64,000 nt of DNA from Neisseria subflava (GTDB lineage: Bacteria; Pseudomonadota; Gammaproteobacteria; Burkholderiales; Neisseriaceae). The stretch's first letter is position 1, and each line of letters opens with the position of its first letter. A program made the translations under genes and the position numbers. Of this stretch, positions 47,471 to 55,579 are shown in pieces. The stretch lies in NCBI RefSeq assembly GCF_024205705.1, contig NZ_CP073115.1:434001-498000 (forward strand), given 5' to 3'. The notes below the pieces were generated by a model, which was not told the DNA's origin, did not search any database, and saw only the letters and a list, made by a program, of their open reading frames with translations.

Positions 47471-47599
47471 TTCATTAGCCTTCATAGAAACAAATTATTA
47501 AAGTGCCATCACAACCATCCATATGAAAGTGGAAAAGACTTTTGGAGAGCTATAAATCGTAGCAATCCAAAAGATAAAATAATTTATGAAAGGTTAAAA
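47471..47599 (+). pseudogene. remnant of a toxin C-terminus (nuclease-like)
   Basis: An open stretch encodes KCHHNHPYESGKDFW followed by RAINRSNPKDKIIYERLK and runs in frame into the next ORF. The histidine-rich CHHNHPY followed by FWRAI resembles the last residues of polymorphic nuclease toxins (Maf/CDI type). The rest of the toxin is missing. The assignment rests on pattern recognition of a short stretch. Confidence 0.45.
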
Positions 47600-47995
47600 A
47601 TGATTTACTCAGCAAAGCTAAAAAAAATGGATGAAAGAATTGAGGAATTTGCATATTTTTCTATAGAAAATAACAATCTATATTGTTTCCTTAATTGTTG
47701 TCCAATGGCTATTGAAGTGAATAAAGTTTACAATGTGGAACTTGACTATTTCATTATTGATGAGTTTATATTGGAAGAGGTTAATACAGATGAATCTGTT
47801 ATTATTCCTTTTGAAAGAATAGGTAATAGTACACAATATAAGATAACAGGTAGGCTAGATGGTAATACATTTACAGCTGGAAATATTTGCTTTGAAGATG
47901 ATGCTCTTCAATTAGAATATTCTTATTTAGATGGCAGATTAATTACTTTAACTGTATGGAGATTAAATATATCTGTAATTTCTGAAAGTGTATAA
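47600..47995 (+). CDS. hypothetical acidic protein, possible immunity protein
   Basis: The 131-residue protein starts at ATG 47600, with GAAAGG six bases upstream, immediately after the toxin-like remnant. It is acidic, has no signal peptide or membrane segment, and consists of alternating strands (KVYNVELDYFIIDEFILEEV, NICFEDDALQLEYSYLDG). The region is clearly more AT-rich than the housekeeping genes, as expected for a transferred toxin-immunity cassette. The immunity role is inferred from position, size and charge; no family is recognised. Confidence 0.5.
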   Translation: MIYSAKLKKMDERIEEFAYFSIENNNLYCFLNCCPMAIEVNKVYNVELDYFIIDEFILEEVNTDESVIIPFERIGNSTQYKITGRLDGNTFTAGNICFEDDALQLEYSYLDGRLITLTVWRLNISVISESV

Positions 47996-48077
47996 TCGGG
48001 AAAACGTATATTTTCTTAGAAAATTAATGTCAATATAAACCATTTTGTCTGAAAAAATCCCAATTTTCAGACGGCTT

Positions 48078-48240
48078 GAGACCTTGGCAAAACCTTCTAA
48101 ATTCCTACCTATTTAGGAGGAGCATCTGGGTATCCGGGGAAAAGGGAGACTTTTGGGGAAAAAGAAATTTAGATATGGAATAGTTGAAATCTTGTGTCCG
48201 GGTTGCGGCGATTGGCTACAGAGGGTTTTGCAAAGGTTTC
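48078..48240. repeat. 163-bp MITE-like element with IS5-type ends
   Basis: The ends GAGACCTTGGCAAAACC and GGTTTTGCAAAGGTTTC are inverted repeats with 15 of 17 bases matching, and they closely resemble the termini of the IS5-family element (GAGACCTTTGCAAAATTCC). No ORF is inside. It looks like an internally deleted derivative mobilised in trans. Confidence 0.55.
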
Positions 48241-48329
48241 AACATTTAACTAACGCTCGATGGACATTAGAGTTCCACAAGGTACCATCATCTCTTAAGG
48301 GTGGTGTATTGGAGCTTAAATTTCAATAA
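48241..48329 (+). pseudogene. second toxin C-terminus remnant
   Basis: The frame reads NARWTLEFHKVPSSLKGG then VLELKFQ and stops 18 bases before the next gene. It begins abruptly at the edge of the MITE-like element. A short, in-frame tail ending just before a small acidic gene is the usual toxin-immunity order, so it is read as a second truncated toxin. Evidence is modest. Confidence 0.4.
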
Positions 48330-48347
48330 TTTATAAAGGATATTCCC

Positions 48348-48722
48348 GTGGATAAGAAACAAAAATTTGAGATTCTTGATTTTAATTTGAAGTTGTCTGC
48401 GATCTTTAATTCATATAAAGAATACATGCATATTGATCTTCAAGATCCGAACTTAAAAGATAAATTCTGTTCTTTTCTTGAAGAGCTTATAGATGATGGT
48501 TCAATTCGTTTGTATGATTATACTAATGGTATTGGAACTCCTCTGACTGGAACTTCAAAAGAACAGGTGCAGAAATTAAAAGACATATGGCCGACTTTGG
48601 AATATGCCCAAGAAGTCTTTCCTGAAGACCTTTGGTATTACTTGGAATGGCTTTGGTGGGATATTTTGAGCACCATAGGTTTGGATGGCATACCGAATAT
48701 TGATATTTATGAGACGGTATAA
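48348..48722 (+). CDS. hypothetical acidic protein, possible immunity protein
   Basis: The 124-residue protein begins with a GTG at 48348 preceded by AAAGGATATTCCC. It is acidic and soluble, with a tryptophan-rich end (WYYLEWLWWDILSTIGLDGI). It is strongly AT-rich, unlike the flanking conserved genes. It follows the second toxin remnant, so a role as an orphan immunity protein is plausible. I do not recognise the family with confidence. Confidence 0.5.
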   Translation: MDKKQKFEILDFNLKLSAIFNSYKEYMHIDLQDPNLKDKFCSFLEELIDDGSIRLYDYTNGIGTPLTGTSKEQVQKLKDIWPTLEYAQEVFPEDLWYYLEWLWWDILSTIGLDGIPNIDIYETV

Positions 48723-48737
48723 TGTGTAAGATTTGAG

Positions 48738-48890
48738 GTATTGGCAAAATCCTCTAAATTTTCACCCAGACATTTAGGGGATTTCTTATAAGAATCTTCT
48801 TTCAGCAAACCGAACAAACTATGATCACCAAATATATCGACCGATTCCTTTTGTTAACGCTGGAGAAAGTGATTTGTTGGCAGCTGTAGA
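48738..48890 (+). pseudogene. IS5-family remnant (left end and transposase start)
   Basis: TTGGCAAAATCCTCTAAATTTTC and TTTAGGGGATTTC reproduce the terminus and internal hairpin of the IS5-type element. Then ITKYIDRFLLLTLEKVICWQL aligns with the transposase start (IAKHIDRFPLLKLDQVIDWQ), with stops and no ATG. The remainder to 49112 shows no gene. Confidence 0.6.
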
Positions 48891-49112
48891 CTGTTTTTAA
48901 AAGAAAATATGCTGTCAGACTTTGCCTTTCTTTCGTCAAACTGATAAACTGTTTGCCATTATTGTTGACCGAGGCATAATTTTTTCATGAAAGACGCAGA
49001 GCAGAGTAGTTGTTATACCGCTTCTTTCCCTTTATTTATGCCCGAACTTTGGCAGTCTGTCCGTTTTAAGCGGAACGGCTGCCTTTTTGTATTTTAAAGG
49101 AACGCAATCATT

Positions 49113-50672
49113 ATGGATTTCAGTTGGTTGGCAGAGCCACATACTTGGATAGGCTTTGCCACGCTTCTGGTTTTGGAAGTTGTTTTAGGTATTGATAACC
49201 TTGTTTTCGTAGCGATTTTGGCAAACAAGGTCAAACCGTTGCAACGGGATAGGGCGCGGATAACGGGCTTGGGTTTGGCTGTCGTTATTCGGATTTTCAT
49301 GCTGGGCTTCATGGCACACATCATGACGCTGACGCGTCCTTTGTTTGAGCTGGGTGGTCTGGAGATTTCCGGCAAAGACATGATTATGTTTGCCGGTGGT
49401 ATTTTCCTGCTTTATAAAGCGACTACCGAGCTGCACGAACGCCTTGAAGGCCACAATCAATTTGCTGTTGCTGAAGGGCAGAAGAAGCATTCTGCTTTTT
49501 GGGGCGTTGTGGCGCAAATCTTGATTTTGGATGCTGTTTTCTCTATCGATTCTGTTATCACGGCAGTGGCGATGGTGGATCATATTGTGGTGGCAATGGG
49601 GGCGGTTGTTGTGGCGATGACGGTGATGATTTCCGCCAGCAAACCGTTGACCGCCTTTGTGGACAAGCATCCGACCGTAGTGATGTTGTGTTTGGGTTTC
49701 TTGTTGATGATTGGTTTCAGCCTGATTGCAGAAGCCTTCCATTTCCATATTCCGAAAGGCTATTTGTATGCGGCGATTGGCTTCTCGATTTTGATAGAAC
49801 TGTTTAATCAGGTTTCTCAAAAGAATGCCCGTAAAAATGACTACATCAGCACTTCTTGGCGTAAGCGTACCGCTGAAAATGTGTTGGGTATGATGGGTAT
49901 CCGCGAAAGCATTTTGGCAAAAGCAGGCGATAACGGCGGCGATGACGAGCATTTTGAAGAAAACGAAAAATCCATGATTCGCAGCGTGCTGACTTTGGCG
50001 GAACGCCCGATTATGGGCGTGATGATTCCGCGTCGGGAAATCGAGAAATTGGATATTTCCCAAAGTCGGGAAGAACAAAATGCGCAGTTGAAAAATACGC
50101 CGTATAGCCGTTTGCTGGTTGTCGGCAAGGCAGGTGTAGATGAGCCTTTGGGCTATATCAGTAAAAAAGATTTGCTGAACCAGCTGCTTGAATCAGGAGA
50201 AATCAATATTCAGACGGCCTTGCGCCAACCATTGATTTTGCCGGACAGTACGACGGCGTTAAATGCGATTGAATTGTTCCGTCAAAGCAGCGCGGATTAT
50301 GCGTTGGTGGTGGACGAGTTTGGCGCGGTGCTGGGTATGGTGACCATGAAAGATTTATTGGAAACCATTGCCGGTGAGTTCCCCGAAGAGTTTGAGCGTG
50401 AGGAAGAAGAAGCTGCTCCAGCCAGTCAGGATGAAACGCTGTCTGTGGATGGTGCATTGGAGTATGTGGAATTGGCTTCACAGTTAAATCTGCCTGCTCA
50501 AGAGGAAGACGCGGACTTTCATACCGTTGCCGGTTTGATTATGGAAGAATTGCAAAGTATTCCTGATGTGGGCGACTTCATCGATTATCATGGCTGGCGT
50601 TTTGAAGTGGTTGAGAAGGACGGACAACGGATTGCCCGTGTGAAAATCAATCGTTTGCCGGAAGAAGAATAA
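49113..50672 (+). CDS. TerC-family membrane protein with CBS and CorC domains
   Basis: The 519-residue protein joins a TerC-type membrane domain (about 1-235; WIGFATLLVLEVVLGIDNLV and DAVFSIDSVITAVAMVDHIV, each with the family's acidic residues), a pair of CBS motifs (about 290-410; RSVLTLAERPIMGVMIPRRE, ALVVDEFGAVLGMVTMKDLL), and a C-terminal CorC/HlyC domain (DFHTVAGLIMEELQSIPDVG). This YoaE/YegH type is thought to transport or handle divalent metals, possibly during metalation of exported proteins. GAACGCAATC precedes the start; no neighbours share a function. Confidence 0.9.
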   Translation: MDFSWLAEPHTWIGFATLLVLEVVLGIDNLVFVAILANKVKPLQRDRARITGLGLAVVIRIFMLGFMAHIMTLTRPLFELGGLEISGKDMIMFAGGIFLLYKATTELHERLEGHNQFAVAEGQKKHSAFWGVVAQILILDAVFSIDSVITAVAMVDHIVVAMGAVVVAMTVMISASKPLTAFVDKHPTVVMLCLGFLLMIGFSLIAEAFHFHIPKGYLYAAIGFSILIELFNQVSQKNARKNDYISTSWRKRTAENVLGMMGIRESILAKAGDNGGDDEHFEENEKSMIRSVLTLAERPIMGVMIPRREIEKLDISQSREEQNAQLKNTPYSRLLVVGKAGVDEPLGYISKKDLLNQLLESGEINIQTALRQPLILPDSTTALNAIELFRQSSADYALVVDEFGAVLGMVTMKDLLETIAGEFPEEFEREEEEAAPASQDETLSVDGALEYVELASQLNLPAQEEDADFHTVAGLIMEELQSIPDVGDFIDYHGWRFEVVEKDGQRIARVKINRLPEEE

Positions 50673-50688
50673 GGAAAGGCTAATATAG

Positions 50689-50724
50689 TAAAGGCCGTCT
50701 GAAAATGTTCAGACGGCCTTTTTA
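50689..50724. terminator. bidirectional DUS-pair terminator
   Basis: AAAGGCCGTCTGAAAATG faces TTCAGACGGCCTTTTTA, between the convergent TerC-type gene and anmK. Confidence 0.85.
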
Positions 50725-50735
50725 TTGATTTAACT

Positions 50736-51839
50736 TTAGTTGCCGTAATGTCCTGAGCCTAAAATTCGGTGTGAATGTGCGCCGGTTGCATGGTGGGGAT
50801 TGCTCGGGACTTGATTGCACCAACAGGCTGCAAGCCAGGCAAAAGCGGCGGCTTCCACCCATTGCGGGTCAAGATGGAGCTTGGCTGTACTGTGCAATTT
50901 GGTGTCGGGAGAAAACAGGGTTTCCAAGTCTTGCATCAAAACAGGATTGCGGATGCCGCCGCCGCAGATATAAAGATGATGAATCACCGGAGCAGCTTGT
51001 TTGGCCGCGTCAAAAATGGTTTGTGCGGTATAAAAGACCAATGTACGTATCACATCTTCCGGCTTTTCATTACCTTTCAGATGGCCTTGAAGCCAGCTTA
51101 GGGAAAACAACTCTCGGCCTGTACTTTTGGGATAAGGGCGGCTGAAATAAGGATGGTCGAGCAGGGAAGCGAGCAGATCAGGGAGGATTTTGCCTTGTGC
51201 AGCTTTTTCCCCGTTTTTGTCGTAAGGCTGCTGCCAAATATGTTGCATCCATGCATCCATCAGCATATTGCCGGGGCCGGTATCGAAGCCGAAAGAAGGG
51301 CTGTCGTGTGGGAGGATACTGATATTGGAAATACCGCCAATGTTGAGTACGGCGCGGGTTTCATTCGCATCTTGAAACAGCGCTTCGTGAAAGGCTGGAA
51401 CGAGGGGTGCACCTTGGCCGTTGCAGGCAAGGTCGCGGCTGCGAAAGTCGCCGACAGTGAAAATGCCGGTCAGTTCAGCTAACAGGGAGAGGTTGACCAG
51501 TTGAATGCTGTAACCGTGTTCAGGCGCATGGCGGATGGTTTGTCCGTGGCAGCCGATCGCGGCAATGTCTTTGGCCGACAGGTTTTGTTCTGCCAATAGT
51601 TGTTGGACGGTTTGGGCGTATAGGCGGCTGAGTGTTTGCGCCAGGATATTGCTTCTGTGCAATTCATTTTCGCCTATGTCTTGCAGTGCCAACAATTCTT
51701 GGCGCAGGCCGTCTGAATAGGGTAGAAAGCTGTGGGCAACGGCTCGTTGCCATTGCTTGCCCTGCATTTGAATCAGTACGGCATCGGCACCGTCCATGCT
51801 GGTTCCTGACATGATGCCGATATAGTATTGGGGTTGCAT
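50736..51839 (-). CDS. anmK: anhydro-N-acetylmuramic acid kinase
   Basis: AnmK phosphorylates and opens anhydro-MurNAc, allowing peptidoglycan fragments to be recycled. The 367-residue protein has the ATP-binding signatures GIMSGTSMDGADAVLI (about residues 8-23), GCHGQTIRHAPEHGYS, NIGGISNISIL and GFDTGPGNMLMD; length is typical. It stands alone and is divergent from the phosphate transporter gene. Confidence 0.96.
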   Translation of the reverse strand: MQPQYYIGIMSGTSMDGADAVLIQMQGKQWQRAVAHSFLPYSDGLRQELLALQDIGENELHRSNILAQTLSRLYAQTVQQLLAEQNLSAKDIAAIGCHGQTIRHAPEHGYSIQLVNLSLLAELTGIFTVGDFRSRDLACNGQGAPLVPAFHEALFQDANETRAVLNIGGISNISILPHDSPSFGFDTGPGNMLMDAWMQHIWQQPYDKNGEKAAQGKILPDLLASLLDHPYFSRPYPKSTGRELFSLSWLQGHLKGNEKPEDVIRTLVFYTAQTIFDAAKQAAPVIHHLYICGGGIRNPVLMQDLETLFSPDTKLHSTAKLHLDPQWVEAAAFAWLAACWCNQVPSNPHHATGAHSHRILGSGHYGN

Positions 51840-51992
51840 TTCGGTTACAGAAAGAGAAGGTAAAACGACATTTTAACGCCTTTTGACGTTTTTACGGGAA
51901 TTTCGGCATTTAATGTAAATAGTTGGTGCAAGAAAGATTACAAAAAGGTTAAAATAACGCGACTCAACATGTTTTCCAAAAGGAAACTTTCC

Positions 51993-53567
51993 ATGGCTCA
52001 AACTCAGTCGAGTGCGAACTTGAAGCTGATTAATACGGTTTTTGCCGCTATGCTTGTGAGCATGGTCGGCTATTTTATTTATTGGGGTTTGGGTTATACC
52101 CACTACAACCACTCAGTCCTGTTTATCCTTGCTACCTTTTTCGGCGTCTTCATGGCGTTTAATGTGGGTGGTAATGATATTGCCAACTCTTTCGGTACAA
52201 GTGTCGGCTCCGGCACATTGACCATTCCGCAAGCTTTGCTGATTGCGGCAGTATTTGAAGTCAGCGGCGCAGTGATTGCCGGCGGCGAGGTAACAGATAC
52301 CATCCGTAAGGGTATTATCGATTTGAATGGCATGCATCTGGATCCGATGCAGTTTGTCTTTATTATGATGTCTGCGCTTTTGGCTGCGGCATTGTGGCTG
52401 CTTTTCGCATCACGCAAAGGTCTGCCGGTTTCCACTACACATGCCATTATCGGCGGTATCGTCGGTAGTGCCTTGTGTATGGCGGCATTGAACGGTGTGG
52501 ATTCCGTTGCGCTGATTCAATGGGACAAGTTGGGCGAAATTGCCTTGTCTTGGATTTTGTCTCCGGTATTGGGCGGTATCGTTTCCTATCTGTTGTTTTC
52601 ACGAATTAAGAAAAACGTTTTGGACTACAACTCTTGGGCCGATAATACGCTCAAAGGCATCAAGCTGGAGAAGAAAGCCTATAAAGAAGAACACCGCCTG
52701 TTTTTTGAAGCCTTGAGTGAATCTGAAAAAGTCGAATACGCCACCAAAATGGCGCACGATGCCCAAATTTATGATGAGCCGGACTTTGATCCTGAAGAAT
52801 TGCAGTCTGAGTATTATCGCGGTCTGCACCGCTTTGACAGCCGTAAGGGCGAAGTAGATTCTTACAAAGCCCTGCACTCTTGGGTGCCGTTTATCGCTTC
52901 TGTCGGCGGCATGATGATTGCGGCCATGTTGATTTTCAAAGGTCTGAAAAATCTGCATTTGGGCATGAGCAACGTCAACAGCTTCCTGACCATTTTCATG
53001 ATCGGTGCGGCTATTTGGATGGGTACGTTTGTATTTGCCAAAAGTTTAAAACGCAAAGATTTGGATAAATCGACTTTCCAAATGTTCTCATGGATGCAGG
53101 TATTTACCGCTTGCGGTTTCGCATTCAGCCATGGTGCGAACGATATTGCCAATGCGATTGGTCCGTTTGCCGCGATTATGGATGTGTTGCGTACCAACAG
53201 CATTACTGCCCAAAACGCCGTGCCGCCGATTGCCATGTTGACTTTCGGTATCGCTTTGATCGTCGGCTTATGGTTTGTCGGTAAAGAAGTGATTAAAACC
53301 GTAGGCACCAGCTTGGCAGAAATGCACCCCGCGTCAGGCTTCTCAGCAGAGCTTTCTGCCGCCGCCGTCGTGATGGCCGCATCATTTATGGGCTTGCCTG
53401 TTTCCAGTACCCATATCTTGGTGGGTGCAGTTTTGGGTATCGGCTTGGTTAACCGCAATGCCAACTGGAAGTTGATGAAACCGATCGGCCTTGCTTGGGT
53501 TATTACCTTGCCTGCCGCTGCCGTTTTGTCTGTTGTCAGCTATTTGGTTTTACAAGCCGTGTTTTAA
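51993..53567 (+). CDS. PiT-family inorganic phosphate transporter
   Basis: This inner-membrane permease imports phosphate, with protons or cations as co-substrate. From ATG 51993, with AAAGGAAAC upstream, the protein is 524 residues. An ATG at 51969 is possible but lacks a ribosome site. The duplicated PiT signature is clear: GGNDIANSFGTSVGSGTLT (about residue 55) and SHGANDIANAIGPFAA (about residue 375). A large soluble loop lies between residues 210 and 300. Length is at the long end of the family. Confidence 0.93.
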   Translation: MAQTQSSANLKLINTVFAAMLVSMVGYFIYWGLGYTHYNHSVLFILATFFGVFMAFNVGGNDIANSFGTSVGSGTLTIPQALLIAAVFEVSGAVIAGGEVTDTIRKGIIDLNGMHLDPMQFVFIMMSALLAAALWLLFASRKGLPVSTTHAIIGGIVGSALCMAALNGVDSVALIQWDKLGEIALSWILSPVLGGIVSYLLFSRIKKNVLDYNSWADNTLKGIKLEKKAYKEEHRLFFEALSESEKVEYATKMAHDAQIYDEPDFDPEELQSEYYRGLHRFDSRKGEVDSYKALHSWVPFIASVGGMMIAAMLIFKGLKNLHLGMSNVNSFLTIFMIGAAIWMGTFVFAKSLKRKDLDKSTFQMFSWMQVFTACGFAFSHGANDIANAIGPFAAIMDVLRTNSITAQNAVPPIAMLTFGIALIVGLWFVGKEVIKTVGTSLAEMHPASGFSAELSAAAVVMAASFMGLPVSSTHILVGAVLGIGLVNRNANWKLMKPIGLAWVITLPAAAVLSVVSYLVLQAVF

Positions 53568-53583
53568 TTGATTATTTTATTTC

Positions 53584-53622
53584 AAAAGGCCGTCTGAAAG
53601 ATATTTCAGACGGCCTTTACTT
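53584..53622 (+). terminator. DUS-pair terminator after phosphate transporter
   Basis: AAAAGGCCGTCTGAAAG faces TTTCAGACGGCCTTTAC. Confidence 0.82.
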
Positions 53623-53699
53623 ATGTTCATAAGAGGAGATTTTAGTTTGTTATGAACAGGCAAAGCTATTTTTAATCAGCCCACTATAAGGTTAAGACA

Positions 53700-53750
53700 G
53701 TAAAAAAGCCCCAATTCATCGACGTTAAAGATGTCGTATTGAATTGGGGT
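53700..53750 (-). terminator. proQ terminator
   Basis: On the minus strand, CCCCAATTC / GAATTGGGG with an inner GACGTC-like stem is followed by CTTTTTTAC. This one is not built from uptake sequences. Confidence 0.8.
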
Positions 53751-53791
53751 CTCTATTTATTTAGTGCAAGCCTTATCAGGCCGTCTGAACA

Positions 53792-54229
53792 TTATTCGGC
53801 AGCTTTGTTGGTCTCCGCTTGTACAGGAGCCGCTTCTGTTTCAGCGGTAGCCTTAGCGGCTTGGCGTTCGGCTTGTGCAGCCAATGCCTGTTGAACGGCT
53901 GGGTGCTGTTGGGCGATGGTTTGTTCTTCTGCGCTGACTTCGCCTTTGAAGCGGTTGTTCAAGTCAAAACGTTTGCCGCCGCGAGCTAGGGCTTTCAGAT
54001 AGCGCGGACGGCGGCAGTGGTTAGCCAGTACGCGTGCAATCAGTGCAGGGTCGTATTGGGGTAGGGCAGCAACCAAGTCTTGGTCGATGCCGACGGCTAA
54101 CGGTTTGAATCGTTTGAATACATCATATTTGCCGTAAATGTGGTCGGCAATCATGTCTGTCTGTTTTTTCTTGCTCATGGTTTGGACGGCAGATTTCAGC
54201 GCAGCGCCCAAAGCGGTTTCTTGTGCCAT
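53792..54229 (-). CDS. proQ: ProQ/FinO-family RNA chaperone
   Basis: ProQ binds structured RNAs and helps small RNAs regulate messages. The 145-residue protein is a minimal ProQ/FinO domain: LKSAVQTMSKKKQ, KYDVFKRFKPLAVGIDQDLV, NHCRRPRYLKALARGGKRFD and LNNRFKGEVSAEE. An alanine/glutamate-rich tail follows, with no C-terminal Tudor-like domain, as in the short Neisseria ProQ. A uptake core overlaps the end region (AGGCCGTCTGAA at about 53779). No operon partner is seen. Confidence 0.93.
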   Translation of the reverse strand: MAQETALGAALKSAVQTMSKKKQTDMIADHIYGKYDVFKRFKPLAVGIDQDLVAALPQYDPALIARVLANHCRRPRYLKALARGGKRFDLNNRFKGEVSAEEQTIAQQHPAVQQALAAQAERQAAKATAETEAAPVQAETNKAAE

Positions 54230-54346
54230 TGCGGTTGTATTCCTCTAATATAAATCCGTATTTTCGTCATACGACAATAAGGTGCTATTGTAGTATAAAG
54301 ACTGTGATTTGGCTAAATTTTTCTGAGAATATTCAGAAATAAACGG

Positions 54347-55447
54347 TTATTTTTCCAATTTGGCAATGTCCGGTGTATTAACCTGAACATCGGCATTTTG
54401 CGCACGATGGCGTAAGGCGTGATCGATCAAGACCAATGCCAGCATAGCTTCTGCAATCGGAGCGGCGCGTAATCCGACGCAGGGGTCGTGGCGGCCGTGT
54501 GTGGCAAGTTCGACAGGGTTGCCTTCTATATCAATGCTGCGGCGCGGTGTGGTGATGGAACTGGTCGGTTTGATGGCAATATTCACATGAATGTTTTGTC
54601 CGGTGCTGATGCCGCCCAAGATGCCGCCTGAGTGGTTGGACAGGAAGCCTTGAGGCGTGAGCTCGTCGCCGTGCTCGCTGCCGCGTTGCGTTACGCTATC
54701 AAAACCTGCGCCGATTTCCACGCCTTTGACGGCGTTAATACCCATCATGGCATAGGCAATTTCTGCATCGAGGCGATCAAAAACCGGTTCGCCCAAGCCG
54801 ACGGGGACGTTAGCCGCTTCGATATGAAGTTTTGAGCCGACAGAATCCAATGATTTGCGCACGCTGTCCATATAGTTTTCCAAGTCCTCAATTTGGCTTT
54901 GGTTGGCGGCAAAAAAAGGATTTTGGGAAATGTATTCGTAACCTTCAAACTGGATTTCTTTTTCGCCGACTTGGGTCACGTAGGCGGTAATTTCAGTACC
55001 GAATTTTTCTTTCAGCCATTTTTTAGCGACTGCTCCGGCAGCAACGCGGGCAGCGGTTTCGCGGGCGGAACTTCTACCGCCGCCGCGATAGTCGCGTGTA
55101 CCGTATTTGTGCCAGTAGGTATAATCAGCATGTCCGGGACGAAAACTGGTGGCGATATTACCATAGTCTTTGCTACGTTGGTCGGTATTGCGGATCAGGA
55201 GGGCAATGGGTGTACCGGTGGTTTTGCCTTCGAATACGCCGGAGAGGATTTCGACTTGGTCGGTTTCGCGGCGTTGGGTAACGTGGCGGCTGGTGCCGGG
55301 TTTGCGGCGGTCAAGGTCAAATTGGATATCCGCTTCGCTCAATTCTAATCCGGGCGGGCAGCCGTCAATGATGCAGCCCAAGCCTGCGCCGTGGCTTTCG
55401 CCGAAAGTGGTAACGGTAAAGATTTGTCCGAAGGTATTGCCTGCCAT
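54347..55447 (-). CDS. aroC: chorismate synthase
   Basis: AroC makes chorismate from EPSP in the last shared step of aromatic amino acid synthesis, with reduced FMN as a cofactor. The 366-residue protein has the three signatures GESHGAGLGCIIDGCPPG, GGGRSSARETAARVAAGAVA and RRGS-like MDQ region HDPCVGLRAAPIAEAMLALV. Length is typical. It is downstream of secA on the same strand, separated by a DUS-flanked hairpin. Confidence 0.97.
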   Translation of the reverse strand: MAGNTFGQIFTVTTFGESHGAGLGCIIDGCPPGLELSEADIQFDLDRRKPGTSRHVTQRRETDQVEILSGVFEGKTTGTPIALLIRNTDQRSKDYGNIATSFRPGHADYTYWHKYGTRDYRGGGRSSARETAARVAAGAVAKKWLKEKFGTEITAYVTQVGEKEIQFEGYEYISQNPFFAANQSQIEDLENYMDSVRKSLDSVGSKLHIEAANVPVGLGEPVFDRLDAEIAYAMMGINAVKGVEIGAGFDSVTQRGSEHGDELTPQGFLSNHSGGILGGISTGQNIHVNIAIKPTSSITTPRRSIDIEGNPVELATHGRHDPCVGLRAAPIAEAMLALVLIDHALRHRAQNADVQVNTPDIAKLEK

Positions 55448-55502
55448 AGGGATACTCTTTTGAAATTGGGTTTGGAAGTTTTTTGCTTATTTGGATAATT
55501 CT

Positions 55503-55570
55503 CAGGCCGTCTGAACAGATGTGAGAACGAAATCAAAGATTCTCGTTTCACCGTTCAGACGGCCTTTTGA
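55503..55570 (-). terminator. secA-aroC gap hairpin with DUS arms
   Basis: AGGCCGTCTGAAC and its inverted partner TTCAGACGGCCT enclose 43 bases that themselves fold (GTGAGAACGAAATC ... TTCTCGTTTCAC). The T-rich flank suggests termination of secA. Confidence 0.7.
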
Positions 55571-55579
55571 GATGACTGC

